This document shows, in pieces, positions 37,462-45,456 of a stretch of 64,000 nt of DNA. A program made the translations under genes and the position numbers. The stretch comes from Myxococcales bacterium (GTDB lineage: Bacteria; Myxococcota_A; Polyangia; Palsa-1104; JAEUJZ01), in the NCBI GenBank assembly GCA_016794465.1, contig JAEUKA010000013.1:62001-126000 (forward strand). The letters run 5' to 3'. The notes below the pieces were generated by a model that had not been told where the DNA came from, did no database searches, and worked only from the letters and a program-made list of their open reading frames with translations. The first letter of the stretch is position 1. Every line of letters starts with the position of its first letter.

Positions 37462-37716
37462 AGAATGGTCTTTCTCTCGGTAGCGTAGGGAACGGGCTGA
37501 AAGCGCCGGGCAACCTGCAGGCTCTCGAGTCCGCTCTCGATGGGCCATCGTAGATGGCACATGATAACTAACCTGAGTCCACTGCGAAACCAACAGATTG
37601 AGTCTTGAGCGTGGGGGCGACCGGAGAGCTTCTCTTGGACCGCCTGCGGGACGGAAAAAGTCTCGCAGGGGAGCGGGGCCCCACGCGAAACGTGCGGGTT
37701 TCGGAGTGGACGGGGG

Positions 37717-38136
37717 TTAGTCGCAAATACTGCAATCTGGATGCGCGTTGCACGCCTGTCTACAGCGAGCGAGAACCAGGAGACAGGAAACTGGCGCTCT
37801 GGGGTCACGGCAGTCTACTGCCTCAAAGCAACACCTGACGCATTGGCCCACCGAACAAGTCGCAGTTAGGTTGGTACCCTCAGTAGGTGCGCTTGGCTGT
37901 GGGTCTCGTTGATTATCTGGCTGTTCTGTTGGTGCCTCGACCGCACCTTGCTCCACCACCGCTTGGGGCCCATGCTGGGCGGCAGCAGCCGCGGCCCGGC
38001 TACGGGTCGTCGCCGACCTCGACATCGGCGGCGGGTCGTTCGGTCGCACCGGATCGCCCACACCATCGACGCCACATGCGGATAACATCACGCTGATAAT
38101 AACTCCGAAGCTTAGCCTGATTTCTTGTTTGGTCAT
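37717..38136 (-). CDS. Cys-rich lipoprotein carried by the element
   Basis: 139 residues. Start ATG 38136 has AAAGGAAG upstream. Signal sequence MTKQEIRLSFGVIISVMLSAC with lipobox LSAC. A Pro/Arg/Ala/Gln-rich linker is followed by a C-terminal 40-residue module with nine cysteines (CSVGQCVRCCFEAVDC ... CLLVLARC ... CNAHPDCSIC), probably a disulfide-rich domain. It is transcribed toward attL, opposite to the main block. A surface or exclusion function carried for the host is possible but unproven. Confidence 0.72.
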   Translation of the reverse strand: MTKQEIRLSFGVIISVMLSACGVDGVGDPVRPNDPPPMSRSATTRSRAAAAAAQHGPQAVVEQGAVEAPTEQPDNQRDPQPSAPTEGTNLTATCSVGQCVRCCFEAVDCRDPRAPVSCLLVLARCRQACNAHPDCSICD

Positions 38137-38191
38137 GTTGCTTCCTTTCATCTCCACTGTACTTAATCTTGTTTTGTCATTCTCCGACACT

Positions 38192-38215
38192 CGATCTAGC
38201 TAGCTAGCTAGATCG
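38192..38215. promoter_or_regulatory. 24-bp perfect palindrome
   Basis: A perfect 12+12 inverted repeat made of CGAT, CTAG units and ATCG, 56 bases upstream of the lipoprotein start. CTAG tetranucleotides are normally rare in bacteria. Likely an operator or a site for a dimeric protein. Confidence 0.6.
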
Positions 38216-38276
38216 GTGATCCCTCCATGTCGCAAACGTAGCCGGGTTGTTTTGTGCAAATTTTCTGCACATCGAC

Positions 38277-38636
38277 TTAATCCCAGTTGAATTTGTCCTC
38301 GATACTTTTAGGGATCGTCTCGGTCCCACGGCAGGTTTCTGCCGTGACAACGCTCTGCGTACCGCAGCGCGTGATGTGGGTCAAGTAGCGATCTTCTTGG
38401 AAGGTGCGACCGTCGAGCCAGGGCTGTTTTCTGAAAACTGGCGCGCAATCGGACAGGCAAGGCGATCGATGTCTTGTGATCGTCACGGAGATTCGGGGTC
38501 GTCTCTGGCCCCGTGTTGGGCCGGCTTGTCGTTCGCGGAAGCCGTGCTTGGCCTTGCCGCCGAACTGGCCGATGGTGCGCACGCGGGCTCGGTCTGTTGC
38601 GGTAGCTGCCCCAACCCGTCCTTGCCAGCACTCCAC
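38277..38636 (-). CDS. possible hypothetical gene (doubtful)
   Basis: 119-codon frame ending in a plausible soluble C-terminus (ETCRGTETIPKSIEDKFNWD). Overlapping frames on both strands are also open here, and no ribosome-binding site decides between them. It may be a decayed gene. No family recognised. Confidence 0.3.
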   Translation of the reverse strand: MECWQGRVGAATATDRARVRTIGQFGGKAKHGFRERQAGPTRGQRRPRISVTITRHRSPCLSDCAPVFRKQPWLDGRTFQEDRYLTHITRCGTQSVVTAETCRGTETIPKSIEDKFNWD

Positions 38637-39176
38637 CCTTCTTGAGGATGGCAGCGGCTCGCTCTGCCGTGAGCATGGGCAGTGCTCGCGTTTCTGGTCG
38701 AGCCGGGCTCGATTGCCCTGGGAAACGATCCATCTCCCCCGGATCGTCTCTGACGAGGGGAACCATTGGCGCCCGCTCTTACGCTGGGATGAGTGCTGAT
38801 AGGTTCACATTGCGGCGCAAATAGCGATTTTCACCAATCTTTACATTTTATTTCCACCCACCAGCGTTGCATAAGTGCGCCTGATTATTGATCAATATCT
38901 GAGAACACATCAACTCAATAAGGGGATGATCTTATAAGTATTAGTTATCATTGCGGTATAAAATGCATGGCGATTGGGAAGCTAAGCCCCAACGCTCGCC
39001 ACAAAACATCACGATGGTCACGCACATTGATAAGTTATCAACTCATATAAGCAACTATTGAGATCAACTCAGCTCATCAAGGAAAAGAAAATAAAAAAAT
39101 CATTTTGCAACAATTTTCACGAGTTAGAATTTCGTAAACATTTTCCTGAAAAATAAAACACCGAAAATGTTTCTTG
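38637..39176. other. AT-rich intergenic region with short repeats
   Basis: No convincing gene. From about 38,810 on it is markedly AT-rich. ATCAACTCA occurs three times (38909-38917, 39037-39045, 39063-39071) and AGTTATCA twice. It lies downstream of the helicase gene and could hold a replication origin or binding sites for an element protein; only the repeats are seen. Confidence 0.5.
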
Positions 39177-40139
39177 CTACTTGGGCGGGCAGTCCATTAG
39201 ACAAATTGCTTCATTCACAGCCTCGACTGTGTGTGCGCTCAGGGCATATATATTGGCCTTCTTTTCTGGCCTGTACCTAAGCGCACGACCTATCATTTGG
39301 GCACACATAACTACGGAGCTTACATCAAAATCGATCCACACACACGATGTCAGTGGTGTATCATATCCCTCTAATAGCATTCTATTTGCGAAAATTGTCT
39401 TGATCTTGCCAGTTTGCCATCTGTCGAGCACAGAGAGATTTTCGCTATTTTCTCTTCTGTGACCAATCCAATCGGAACTAACAAACCTAGAAGCCTTCTC
39501 TCTGGCGTCTTTGTTGCTAGAGACAAAAACAAGTGTGTGGTACTCCACGGATGGAGAAAGCGCGGAAGCCGCTTTTACATCAAACGGGCAGATCACATGA
39601 TCTTTTACAGCGTTAGACAATGAATAGAAATAGCAAGCTGAAAACAGATCATTTATGCGATTTGTCCACGGGGTAGCGCTTAAGCCAATTGAGCGTTCAA
39701 ACTTTCTTAATACACGTCTAAATTCCGGAGCGTCGTAATTGCTGTGATGCACTTCGTCAATTATCAGCAAAGTATCTGGGATGGAATAGTAAGAGAGCCT
39801 GTCTATGAGACTAAGTTGTGATGCAAGCACGATTCTATCTGCGCTAGACGGTCGCCTTGTGCCTTGCTCAAAGGCTATCGGCTCGCGTGTCAGACTTGCA
39901 AGTCGGCTGTAAAACTGCCCGAGTAGTCGTCTATTGGGTACACACACCACCGCCCGGTGGGACACGGACAGCCGCAGCCAAGCAAGCACAGACTGACAAG
40001 CGACCTCGGACTTGCCGGCGCCCGGTGGCATAACCACAAGCGATCTAGATGCATTCCGAATGGTATTATTATCAATTAGATCGAGTGCTTGCCGCTGATG
40101 ATTCCATAAGATCATGATTGGGCCTTGCCAAATTTCCAT
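39177..40139 (-). CDS. compact SF2 (DEAD/DEAH-type) helicase
   Basis: 320 residues from ATG 40139; a GTG at 40178 gives 333. Motif I PPGAGKS (38-44), motif II DEVH (128-131), motif III SAT (154-156) and motif VI QMIGRALRY (281) are present, with the N-terminal Q-like WNHQRQALD. There are no accessory domains, unlike UvrB, RecG or Type I restriction subunits. It is the only replication-type enzyme in the element. GC content is clearly lower than in host genes. Divergent from the main block. It could unwind element DNA or act in defence; not decidable. Confidence 0.88.
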   Translation of the reverse strand: MEIWQGPIMILWNHQRQALDLIDNNTIRNASRSLVVMPPGAGKSEVACQSVLAWLRLSVSHRAVVCVPNRRLLGQFYSRLASLTREPIAFEQGTRRPSSADRIVLASQLSLIDRLSYYSIPDTLLIIDEVHHSNYDAPEFRRVLRKFERSIGLSATPWTNRINDLFSACYFYSLSNAVKDHVICPFDVKAASALSPSVEYHTLVFVSSNKDAREKASRFVSSDWIGHRRENSENLSVLDRWQTGKIKTIFANRMLLEGYDTPLTSCVWIDFDVSSVVMCAQMIGRALRYRPEKKANIYALSAHTVEAVNEAICLMDCPPK

Positions 40140-40158
40140 AGTTTTCCAGTGCTTAGTA

Positions 40159-40173
40159 GATACATGATGTATC
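40159..40173. promoter_or_regulatory. 15-bp palindrome between divergent genes
   Basis: GATACATGATGTATC, perfect 7-base arms with one central base, between the helicase start and the first gene of the block. Good position for an operator controlling both. Confidence 0.5.
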
Positions 40174-40274
40174 GCCACACTCTAACCCTGCATTTGTCCT
40201 GACAAAATAGGATCTCAGCCTTCCGCTCGCAGTCAAGCTTTTCCCCACACGCAACGCAGCAGCGCCTTTTTCTG

Positions 40275-41129
40275 GTGAGCATATCCGTATCATTGGAATT
40301 ATTTATTCCGACGAGTCAACAAAAAAATCCGTTTCATTCATCAACATCGCGACTTTATTATGATAAATTTTTTCACATGCGAATGGTTTTGGGCGTATCT
40401 GTTCCAGACTCGGTTGTCACTGTGCAAGTACGAGCAAGCCTTACCAAAAAAGGCAGACCTAGAACCATTTTTACTGGCGATGTCGACGACGTGATAACAC
40501 ACGACCAGATCATCGACCAAGTTTCGATGGATCGTAATTTCTGGCAATGGGTGGCCGTCCAGATTCAAGCCGGTAGAATCACGGGTGCAGAACAGACAGA
40601 ATCTTGCATAAGTATCCGTGTTTCCTGTGTCTTCCTCAATCAGGACGGAAACGCAGCCGTTATTGATCACTCGACTGGTCAGACCGTCTATACCTTTCCT
40701 GAGCCGTGGGAATTCTCCAAGGGCTCCAGTACAAAGAGTGAGCAGGAGACCCTCGTCTCTGTCGTCGACAAGCTTTCCACTCTACTTGCGGAATCCAACC
40801 GCGCGATCGTTGAGTCCCAGAAGGTACTGCCCGAAGTTATGGCGCGGATGCTGAGAGAGGTGTCCGAGCAGGGCCGGGCGAGCACGGTGTCAGCAACGGA
40901 GCAAGCGGCGAAGCTGCTAACCGCGATGGTCGATCCGCTTAAAGTCCAGCTCCAGCTCATCGAGCGGCACAACGCGAACGAAACCGAGCGCGCCAATAAG
41001 TCGACAGACGCAGTGATCCGGAGCTTGGCAGCAGACTCCGATACGGCAAAAGACCCGCGTGGCGACGAGGAAAAACTTCTCGATACGATGGAGCGTGGAT
41101 GGCGTTTCATCAAAACCGTAACAAGCTAG
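40275..41129 (+). CDS. element protein, unknown, first gene of the block
   Basis: 284 residues from GTG 40275; ATG 40377 or 40383 would shorten it by 34-36 residues. Residues 35-150 look beta-rich; residues 150-250 are a long amphipathic/coiled-coil stretch (SVVDKLSTLLAESNRAIVE). No family recognised. No membrane segment. Codon use in the first 100 bases is AT-rich, later more GC-rich. Spacing to the next gene is 16 bases with a GGAGG site. Confidence 0.75.
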   Translation: MSISVSLELFIPTSQQKNPFHSSTSRLYYDKFFHMRMVLGVSVPDSVVTVQVRASLTKKGRPRTIFTGDVDDVITHDQIIDQVSMDRNFWQWVAVQIQAGRITGAEQTESCISIRVSCVFLNQDGNAAVIDHSTGQTVYTFPEPWEFSKGSSTKSEQETLVSVVDKLSTLLAESNRAIVESQKVLPEVMARMLREVSEQGRASTVSATEQAAKLLTAMVDPLKVQLQLIERHNANETERANKSTDAVIRSLAADSDTAKDPRGDEEKLLDTMERGWRFIKTVTS

Positions 41130-41145
41130 AAGGAGGCATTCGCGA

Positions 41146-41817
41146 ATGGCGTCACCAATGGCCTTTGACGAGATCAAAACACTCCCGAAATCGAAATCAC
41201 TGCTTGGCCACGTTGGCGCGAGTGGGCTTAACGCATTAGGCGGCTTTATGGCCGGTCGCGTGCGTGGGCAGATCGCTACTGCTTTCCCTGATTGGAAGGG
41301 GGCGGGAACCATCGGCGTCTTTGTCGTCGCCGTTGCGATGCGAGCGTGGGCGCAGAGTGAAAAGGGGTGGGACAGGGCAATCAAGGAAATCGCGGCAGGG
41401 ATGGCGGGTTTCGTTGGTAATGATCTTTACCTCATCTTGCGGGCTGCTCTGGGATGGGGCAAGTGGAAGCGTGAGAAGCCCTATTCAGCCGACTCGGTCG
41501 TTATCCACGAAAAGAAGTATTACAGGGCAACAAAGGACATCCCTGGTACTCCAGTGGCAGAGCCAGGCAAGGACAGCCGTTGGGTGCTTTTTGAGACCGC
41601 ACAAGGATACGACCCGGATCAAGTTTCGTGGGTAGCACAAGCGCTGGATTCCAATGACGCACTTATCGAGGGACTTGTCAAAGAGCAGTTGATGGTTGCC
41701 GGGCCAGAGATTGCCGCAATGTCTGGGAAGGACTTCACACAGGCGGAAGCCGATCAGTTGTATCTGGGCATGCGGGATAGTCTGAAATCAGTGATCAAGC
41801 GGCTAGCGACGGAGTAA
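41146..41817 (+). CDS. element protein with hydrophobic region and CBM5/12-like module
   Basis: 223 residues, AGAAGGAGG 8-13 bases upstream. Residues 50-100 hold two moderately hydrophobic stretches (GTIGVFVVAVAMRAWA, AAGMAGFVGNDLYLILRAAL), suggesting membrane association. Residues 110-145 resemble a chitin/cellulose-binding type 3 module: YSADSVVIHEKKYYRAT ... DSRWVLFE. Conceivably a virion membrane or attachment protein. The family is not recognised as a whole. Confidence 0.75.
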   Translation: MASPMAFDEIKTLPKSKSLLGHVGASGLNALGGFMAGRVRGQIATAFPDWKGAGTIGVFVVAVAMRAWAQSEKGWDRAIKEIAAGMAGFVGNDLYLILRAALGWGKWKREKPYSADSVVIHEKKYYRATKDIPGTPVAEPGKDSRWVLFETAQGYDPDQVSWVAQALDSNDALIEGLVKEQLMVAGPEIAAMSGKDFTQAEADQLYLGMRDSLKSVIKRLATE

Positions 41818-41821
41818 GGCA

Positions 41822-42631
41822 ATGTCGACAAATCCCGTCTGGGAAAGCCTGTCTGTATATTCGCTTCCGGTGGTTTATGGACATCAGCACTCTGGACAGC
41901 CGACACAGTGCCTAGACGGGCTTGTCAAGTATGCGGCATCCATCGCAGACCGCCCAGAGTCTTATGCGTATGGCACACCGGAAAAGATCATGCGGTGGCT
42001 ATATCGGCAGCCAGTCGTGTTGGACCTTGGCGAGGAGCCACATATAGCCGGATGCCATCCAATGCAGCGTTCGAGAGTATGGCCTACCGCTGGTCTGAAT
42101 TGCTGGGAGGCGGTAGCGCACTTGCTGGGAGTGGCCTTTAGATATAGCTGGCCCATTGAATATCATATTTATGATGCGAGAATCGGAAGATTGCGACATG
42201 TGTTTCCGGCGATTCGACCCATTGGATCAAATCGCATGCCAGAGCCTCTGGTGATACAGCCACCATTGAACGGTATCACATCGCTTTCGCTGCAAGCTGC
42301 GCAGGCTGACGAATGGTATAACAAGGCGCTTGGCGCAGTTCACTTCGTTGGCGACAAAGTGCTTAGGGTTTTTAATGCAGGAGAACTAGCAGATAGTCTG
42401 GCGGACATGGAAGGTGACGAGTTGCCAGATTGGGCTAGAACGGCCAAGCAGAAGGAAGCACGGGCATCCGCATTGCTCAAGCAGGCAGCGGCGGCCAGCA
42501 AGACAGACGAGAAGACAGATAAGGAGGGAACGACACCCAAGAGTGATGATGACATGAAACGGAAGATTGCCAAGCTTACGGCAGAACTAGAAATGCTCAA
42601 GACACAAGTGGATAAGGGGGAACCAAAATGA
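41822..42631 (+). CDS. element protein, possible transglutaminase-like Cys/His enzyme
   Basis: 269 residues. The segment GLNCWEAVAHLLG (C94) followed by GRLRHVFPAIRP (H126) resembles the Cys and His of the transglutaminase/papain-like core found in some phage structural proteins; a third acid residue cannot be assigned. The C-terminal 80 residues are Lys/Ala/Glu-rich and end in a coiled coil (MKRKIAKLTAELEMLKTQV). Its stop overlaps the next start by four bases. Function remains uncertain. Confidence 0.75.
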   Translation: MSTNPVWESLSVYSLPVVYGHQHSGQPTQCLDGLVKYAASIADRPESYAYGTPEKIMRWLYRQPVVLDLGEEPHIAGCHPMQRSRVWPTAGLNCWEAVAHLLGVAFRYSWPIEYHIYDARIGRLRHVFPAIRPIGSNRMPEPLVIQPPLNGITSLSLQAAQADEWYNKALGAVHFVGDKVLRVFNAGELADSLADMEGDELPDWARTAKQKEARASALLKQAAAASKTDEKTDKEGTTPKSDDDMKRKIAKLTAELEMLKTQVDKGEPK

Positions 42632-43197
42632 ACAATATGTATCTGTTGCTCGCTCTGATGGGCGGTGGGGGGAACGTCTCCCCGCAGTTCATCACGGCGC
42701 TGCAAGATGCACAGAAGGACTCGTTCGAGCGCTGGAGCAAGCTGCTCAAGGCGCTCGGACTCATCATCACAACTGGGATCTTCTACCTGCGCGGCATGCC
42801 CGCCCCGGTGGACGCTTCCGGCGCGCCGGTCTTCACCAACGAAGCGCTGAGCAAGCAGATTCAAGCCAGCTTCCAAGAGGGCAAGCGGGAAGCGTTCTGG
42901 GTCGCTCTGGTCAACAGCGTGGTCGACGCGGTGCTCGAGTTCATGCGTCCGTCCGCGATGCAGCAAGCGCTGATGACGAGTCTGCTGACGAAGGGTTCGA
43001 CGACCACGACGACGGTGATCAATCAAGGGGCAACGCCAGTGCCGATCGGCACGATTCCTTCCCCGCCTATGACGACGCTCGTGCAGAGGACCGCCGGGCA
43101 AGTGCTGCGCCAAGGGAACTACGGCACGCCGTCGGGCTTCGTGCGTGCTCAGTCGGTGTTTTTCAATCCCGCGACGGGTGAATTGGTTGTGGAGTGA
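42628..43197 (+). CDS. element protein, unknown
   Basis: 189 residues, translationally coupled to the previous gene (ATGA overlap). Residues 30-55 (WSKLLKALGLIITTGIFYLRG) form a possible membrane-active helix. A Thr-rich stretch (STTTTTVINQG) and a Pro/Gly-rich C-terminal region follow. No family recognised. The mixture of helical N-terminus and extended C-terminus would suit a structural protein. Confidence 0.72.
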   Translation: MNNMYLLLALMGGGGNVSPQFITALQDAQKDSFERWSKLLKALGLIITTGIFYLRGMPAPVDASGAPVFTNEALSKQIQASFQEGKREAFWVALVNSVVDAVLEFMRPSAMQQALMTSLLTKGSTTTTTVINQGATPVPIGTIPSPPMTTLVQRTAGQVLRQGNYGTPSGFVRAQSVFFNPATGELVVE

Positions 43198-43200
43198 TCC

Positions 43201-43545
43201 ATGCCGTCGCCAGTCATTGAGGGATTGCGTCAACAGTTTTTCGCGTCACTCGGCATCAACGAGAACACGCCGATCGCAGACAGCGACGCCGCAAATCTGA
43301 TTGACCAGTGGGAGCAGTTTCTTTATCTCCGCGCCTCCGGTGGCGGTCCCATGGTCGTGCAAACGCCAGGGTCCGCGCCGGGCCGGGGGTCGATCGTGCT
43401 CGCTCCTCCGGTCAATCAGGGTGGTGGCGGTAGCTTTCCCGGTGGTTCGTCGGGAGGCGGCAGTTTCCCCGTCGCGACGCGAATCAATGCACCAAACCAG
43501 GGCGGGGCGCCGCGATACACACCGCCCCCTGCCGCTAGGAAGTGA
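43201..43545 (+). CDS. small element protein with Gly/Ser-rich repeats
   Basis: 114 residues, 3 bases after the previous stop. Residues 1-45 are a small helical domain; the rest is Gly/Ser/Pro-rich (GGGGSFPGGSSGGGSFP), a flexible linker or spike-stalk-like tail. Not recognised. Confidence 0.7.
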   Translation: MPSPVIEGLRQQFFASLGINENTPIADSDAANLIDQWEQFLYLRASGGGPMVVQTPGSAPGRGSIVLAPPVNQGGGGSFPGGSSGGGSFPVATRINAPNQGGAPRYTPPPAARK

Positions 43546-43553
43546 GGGCTTTC

Positions 43554-44330
43554 ATGTCGTCCATTTTTGAAGTCGACAATGTTGTGGTGGGTGGGGGCTC
43601 TGCTGGGAGCGGGACCACTTGCCGGGTGAGTGACTGGACCCAGAACACGAGCTACTCGGACGGGGCGATCGTGGTCTTCAACGGCTCGCAGTACGTGGCC
43701 TGTGGCAGCGTCCCAGCCGGCCTGGTTCCGCCCGTGGAGTATTACACGCCGCTCACGCCCAGCCAGCCACGCTGGCAGCTCGCAGCTCGGGGCCGGTCGC
43801 TCCCGCAAGCCTACTCGGACAATCCAACCTACTACGCCGATCAAATGGTCACGCATCTTGGCGGCACGTTCATTCTCGACGCGCCCACGGTCCCCGCAGG
43901 CACCCGGCCAGGTCGTGACAAGCGGTGGACTCGGCTGTCTGAGACTCTCACCGTCGCAGAAGGCGAGCCGTTAGGCACTTCCGATCTGACCAATTTTGCG
44001 CCATCTGTCACCGCCGCGATCGTAGCGAACAGCGATGAGACTGCCCGCGTACGCCACCACCGGGTACGCATGACGATCTCGAGTCTGCTCTCGAACGGCA
44101 CTCTGTATAGCTGCAAGTTCCCTCGCGCCATTCCGTGCGAGGCCCGACCACAGATCACGATCCAACCCGAAGACCAGCAGGGCTTCTACATGCTCCTGAC
44201 CGCCTCCGCGATCATCAGCGGTGGACAGGTTACGGGCTACATCCTGAACAACCAGGGAGGGGCCGCCCCTTCCACCATCGAATTCACGGTGTTCGTCAAG
44301 GAACAGATTGATCAAGTCCAGCACAGCTAG
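43554..44330 (+). CDS. putative spike/receptor-binding protein with two CBM5/12-like modules
   Basis: 258 residues from ATG 43554 (GAGGG upstream). Two modules of the Trp/Tyr type are seen: DWTQNTSYSDGAIVVFNGSQYV (about residues 27-70) and AYSDNPTYYADQMVTHLGGTF (about 83-125), each ending in a RW pair. The C-terminal 130 residues are beta-rich with no recognised family. Carbohydrate-binding modules on a small beta-rich protein suggest cell-surface recognition. No signal peptide. Confidence 0.75.
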   Translation: MSSIFEVDNVVVGGGSAGSGTTCRVSDWTQNTSYSDGAIVVFNGSQYVACGSVPAGLVPPVEYYTPLTPSQPRWQLAARGRSLPQAYSDNPTYYADQMVTHLGGTFILDAPTVPAGTRPGRDKRWTRLSETLTVAEGEPLGTSDLTNFAPSVTAAIVANSDETARVRHHRVRMTISSLLSNGTLYSCKFPRAIPCEARPQITIQPEDQQGFYMLLTASAIISGGQVTGYILNNQGGAAPSTIEFTVFVKEQIDQVQHS

Positions 44331-44347
44331 GACTGAGGAGACCCATC

Positions 44348-44701
44348 ATGAGAGTCTTAGATCCACTCGACGGCAAAACCCCCTTTGACTCGGTTCGGGC
44401 GGTTGTCCGTAAGTACACTGCATTGCTTGGCGCTGACGTGTTGGCGGCAATCGTCGACACGATCGGCAATCGTCCCGACTTGGCCACTCCGTCGGTCGTG
44501 TTGACCATCACGGGAACCGGGGCCTTTCAGCGTGCGGTGCATGGGCTGAAGGACGCCGACGGCAAGCCCGCCAAGCCGCGAGCGTGGGCCATTCAGCGCT
44601 GGAAGGCTTGCACGGAAGTCGACATCCAGGCTGTCGACGACACCAACATCACCTGCGAGATCACAAACAAGGGTGAAGTCACGATCGCTCTGTTCCTGTA
44701 G
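44348..44701 (+). CDS. element protein, unknown, beta-rich
   Basis: 117 residues with GAGGAG upstream. Pattern of alternating hydrophobic strands (SVVLTITGTGAFQRAVHG, DIQAVDDTNITCEITNKGEVTIALFL) suggests a single beta-sandwich, as in small capsid proteins. No family recognised. Confidence 0.72.
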   Translation: MRVLDPLDGKTPFDSVRAVVRKYTALLGADVLAAIVDTIGNRPDLATPSVVLTITGTGAFQRAVHGLKDADGKPAKPRAWAIQRWKACTEVDIQAVDDTNITCEITNKGEVTIALFL

Positions 44702-44710
44702 GGGGCTACC

Positions 44711-44932
44711 TTGTCGACGCTGTTTGGTTTCCTGTTCCGTCTGCCAAGGGCTGTCGGTGTGCCGCTCGCCGCGCTCAGCCTCGTGCTGCTGGCGCTGGTG
44801 CTCGGTCTGCTCGTCGCGAGCCTGCCGGTCCTGCTCTGCGTCCTGAGTGTTCGCAGACGGATCACGGAGTCCAGACAGCGTCGACTGATTCTGGCGGCGC
44901 TGCAAACCAAGGGGGGTCTACATGCATCGTAA
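44711..44932 (+). CDS. small membrane protein
   Basis: 73 residues from TTG 44711, preceded by a GGGGG site 5 bases upstream. One or two membrane helices (VPLAALSLVLLALVLGLLVASLPVLLCVL), then a basic tail (RRRITESRQRR). The end overlaps the next gene by 11 bases. Possibly a holin or a virion membrane protein. Confidence 0.7.
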   Translation: MSTLFGFLFRLPRAVGVPLAALSLVLLALVLGLLVASLPVLLCVLSVRRRITESRQRRLILAALQTKGGLHAS

Positions 44933-45452
44933 CGTCTGGTTCTATGCGCAAGCGGCTGTGCCTGTACCGCCGGTCCTGTCTGTTGACATCGTCGGCAAGT
45001 GGCCAATCGACAAGATCCGCGAGATTGCCGATAAACAGATCAAGCTAGCCAAAGAAAGTTTTGAAATCGCTTCCAAAGTCGCATGGTATGAAGGTCTTTA
45101 TGTTCGATTTAAGAGCCATGAGCGCTGGTCGCCATATCTTGATAAAATCAAAGCCGCTGAAACGGCACTGAAGCAGGGTGACGTAGGCGTGACCGAGAGC
45201 GAGAAGAAAAACGCCTATCTCGAATCGTGGACAAAAGCCCGTCTGGCTTCTGAGGCAATCCATAAAGAATCTGAGATGGGGCCGACTACCTACGCAACCG
45301 TGGCCGTTGATTTGTCTAATTCTGCGCAGGATCTAGCAAAGAAAGCGAAGGATGAAATCAAGGATCTAGGGAGCGGTCTGTCAAGCTCTCTCAAGTGGGG
45401 CTTGGGTATCGGCGCCGCGCTATTGCTTCTGAGTCAGACAAGGAAGCGGTAA
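44922..45452 (+). CDS. element protein with C-terminal membrane anchor
   Basis: 176 residues. A helical, Lys/Glu-rich body (IREIADKQIKLAKESFEIASK) is followed by a C-terminal helix SSLKWGLGIGAALLLLSQ with a basic end (TRKR), a tail-anchor layout. No signal peptide. Overlaps the previous gene, 4 bases before the next. Unknown function. Confidence 0.73.
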   Translation: MHRNVWFYAQAAVPVPPVLSVDIVGKWPIDKIREIADKQIKLAKESFEIASKVAWYEGLYVRFKSHERWSPYLDKIKAAETALKQGDVGVTESEKKNAYLESWTKARLASEAIHKESEMGPTTYATVAVDLSNSAQDLAKKAKDEIKDLGSGLSSSLKWGLGIGAALLLLSQTRKR

Positions 45453-45456
45453 CACA

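Noticed and set aside
38247..38799. Overlapping plus- and minus-strand frames in the left part of the element
   Set aside because: All are open in this GC-rich patch, and none has a ribosome-binding site or domain; only one was kept, at low confidence.
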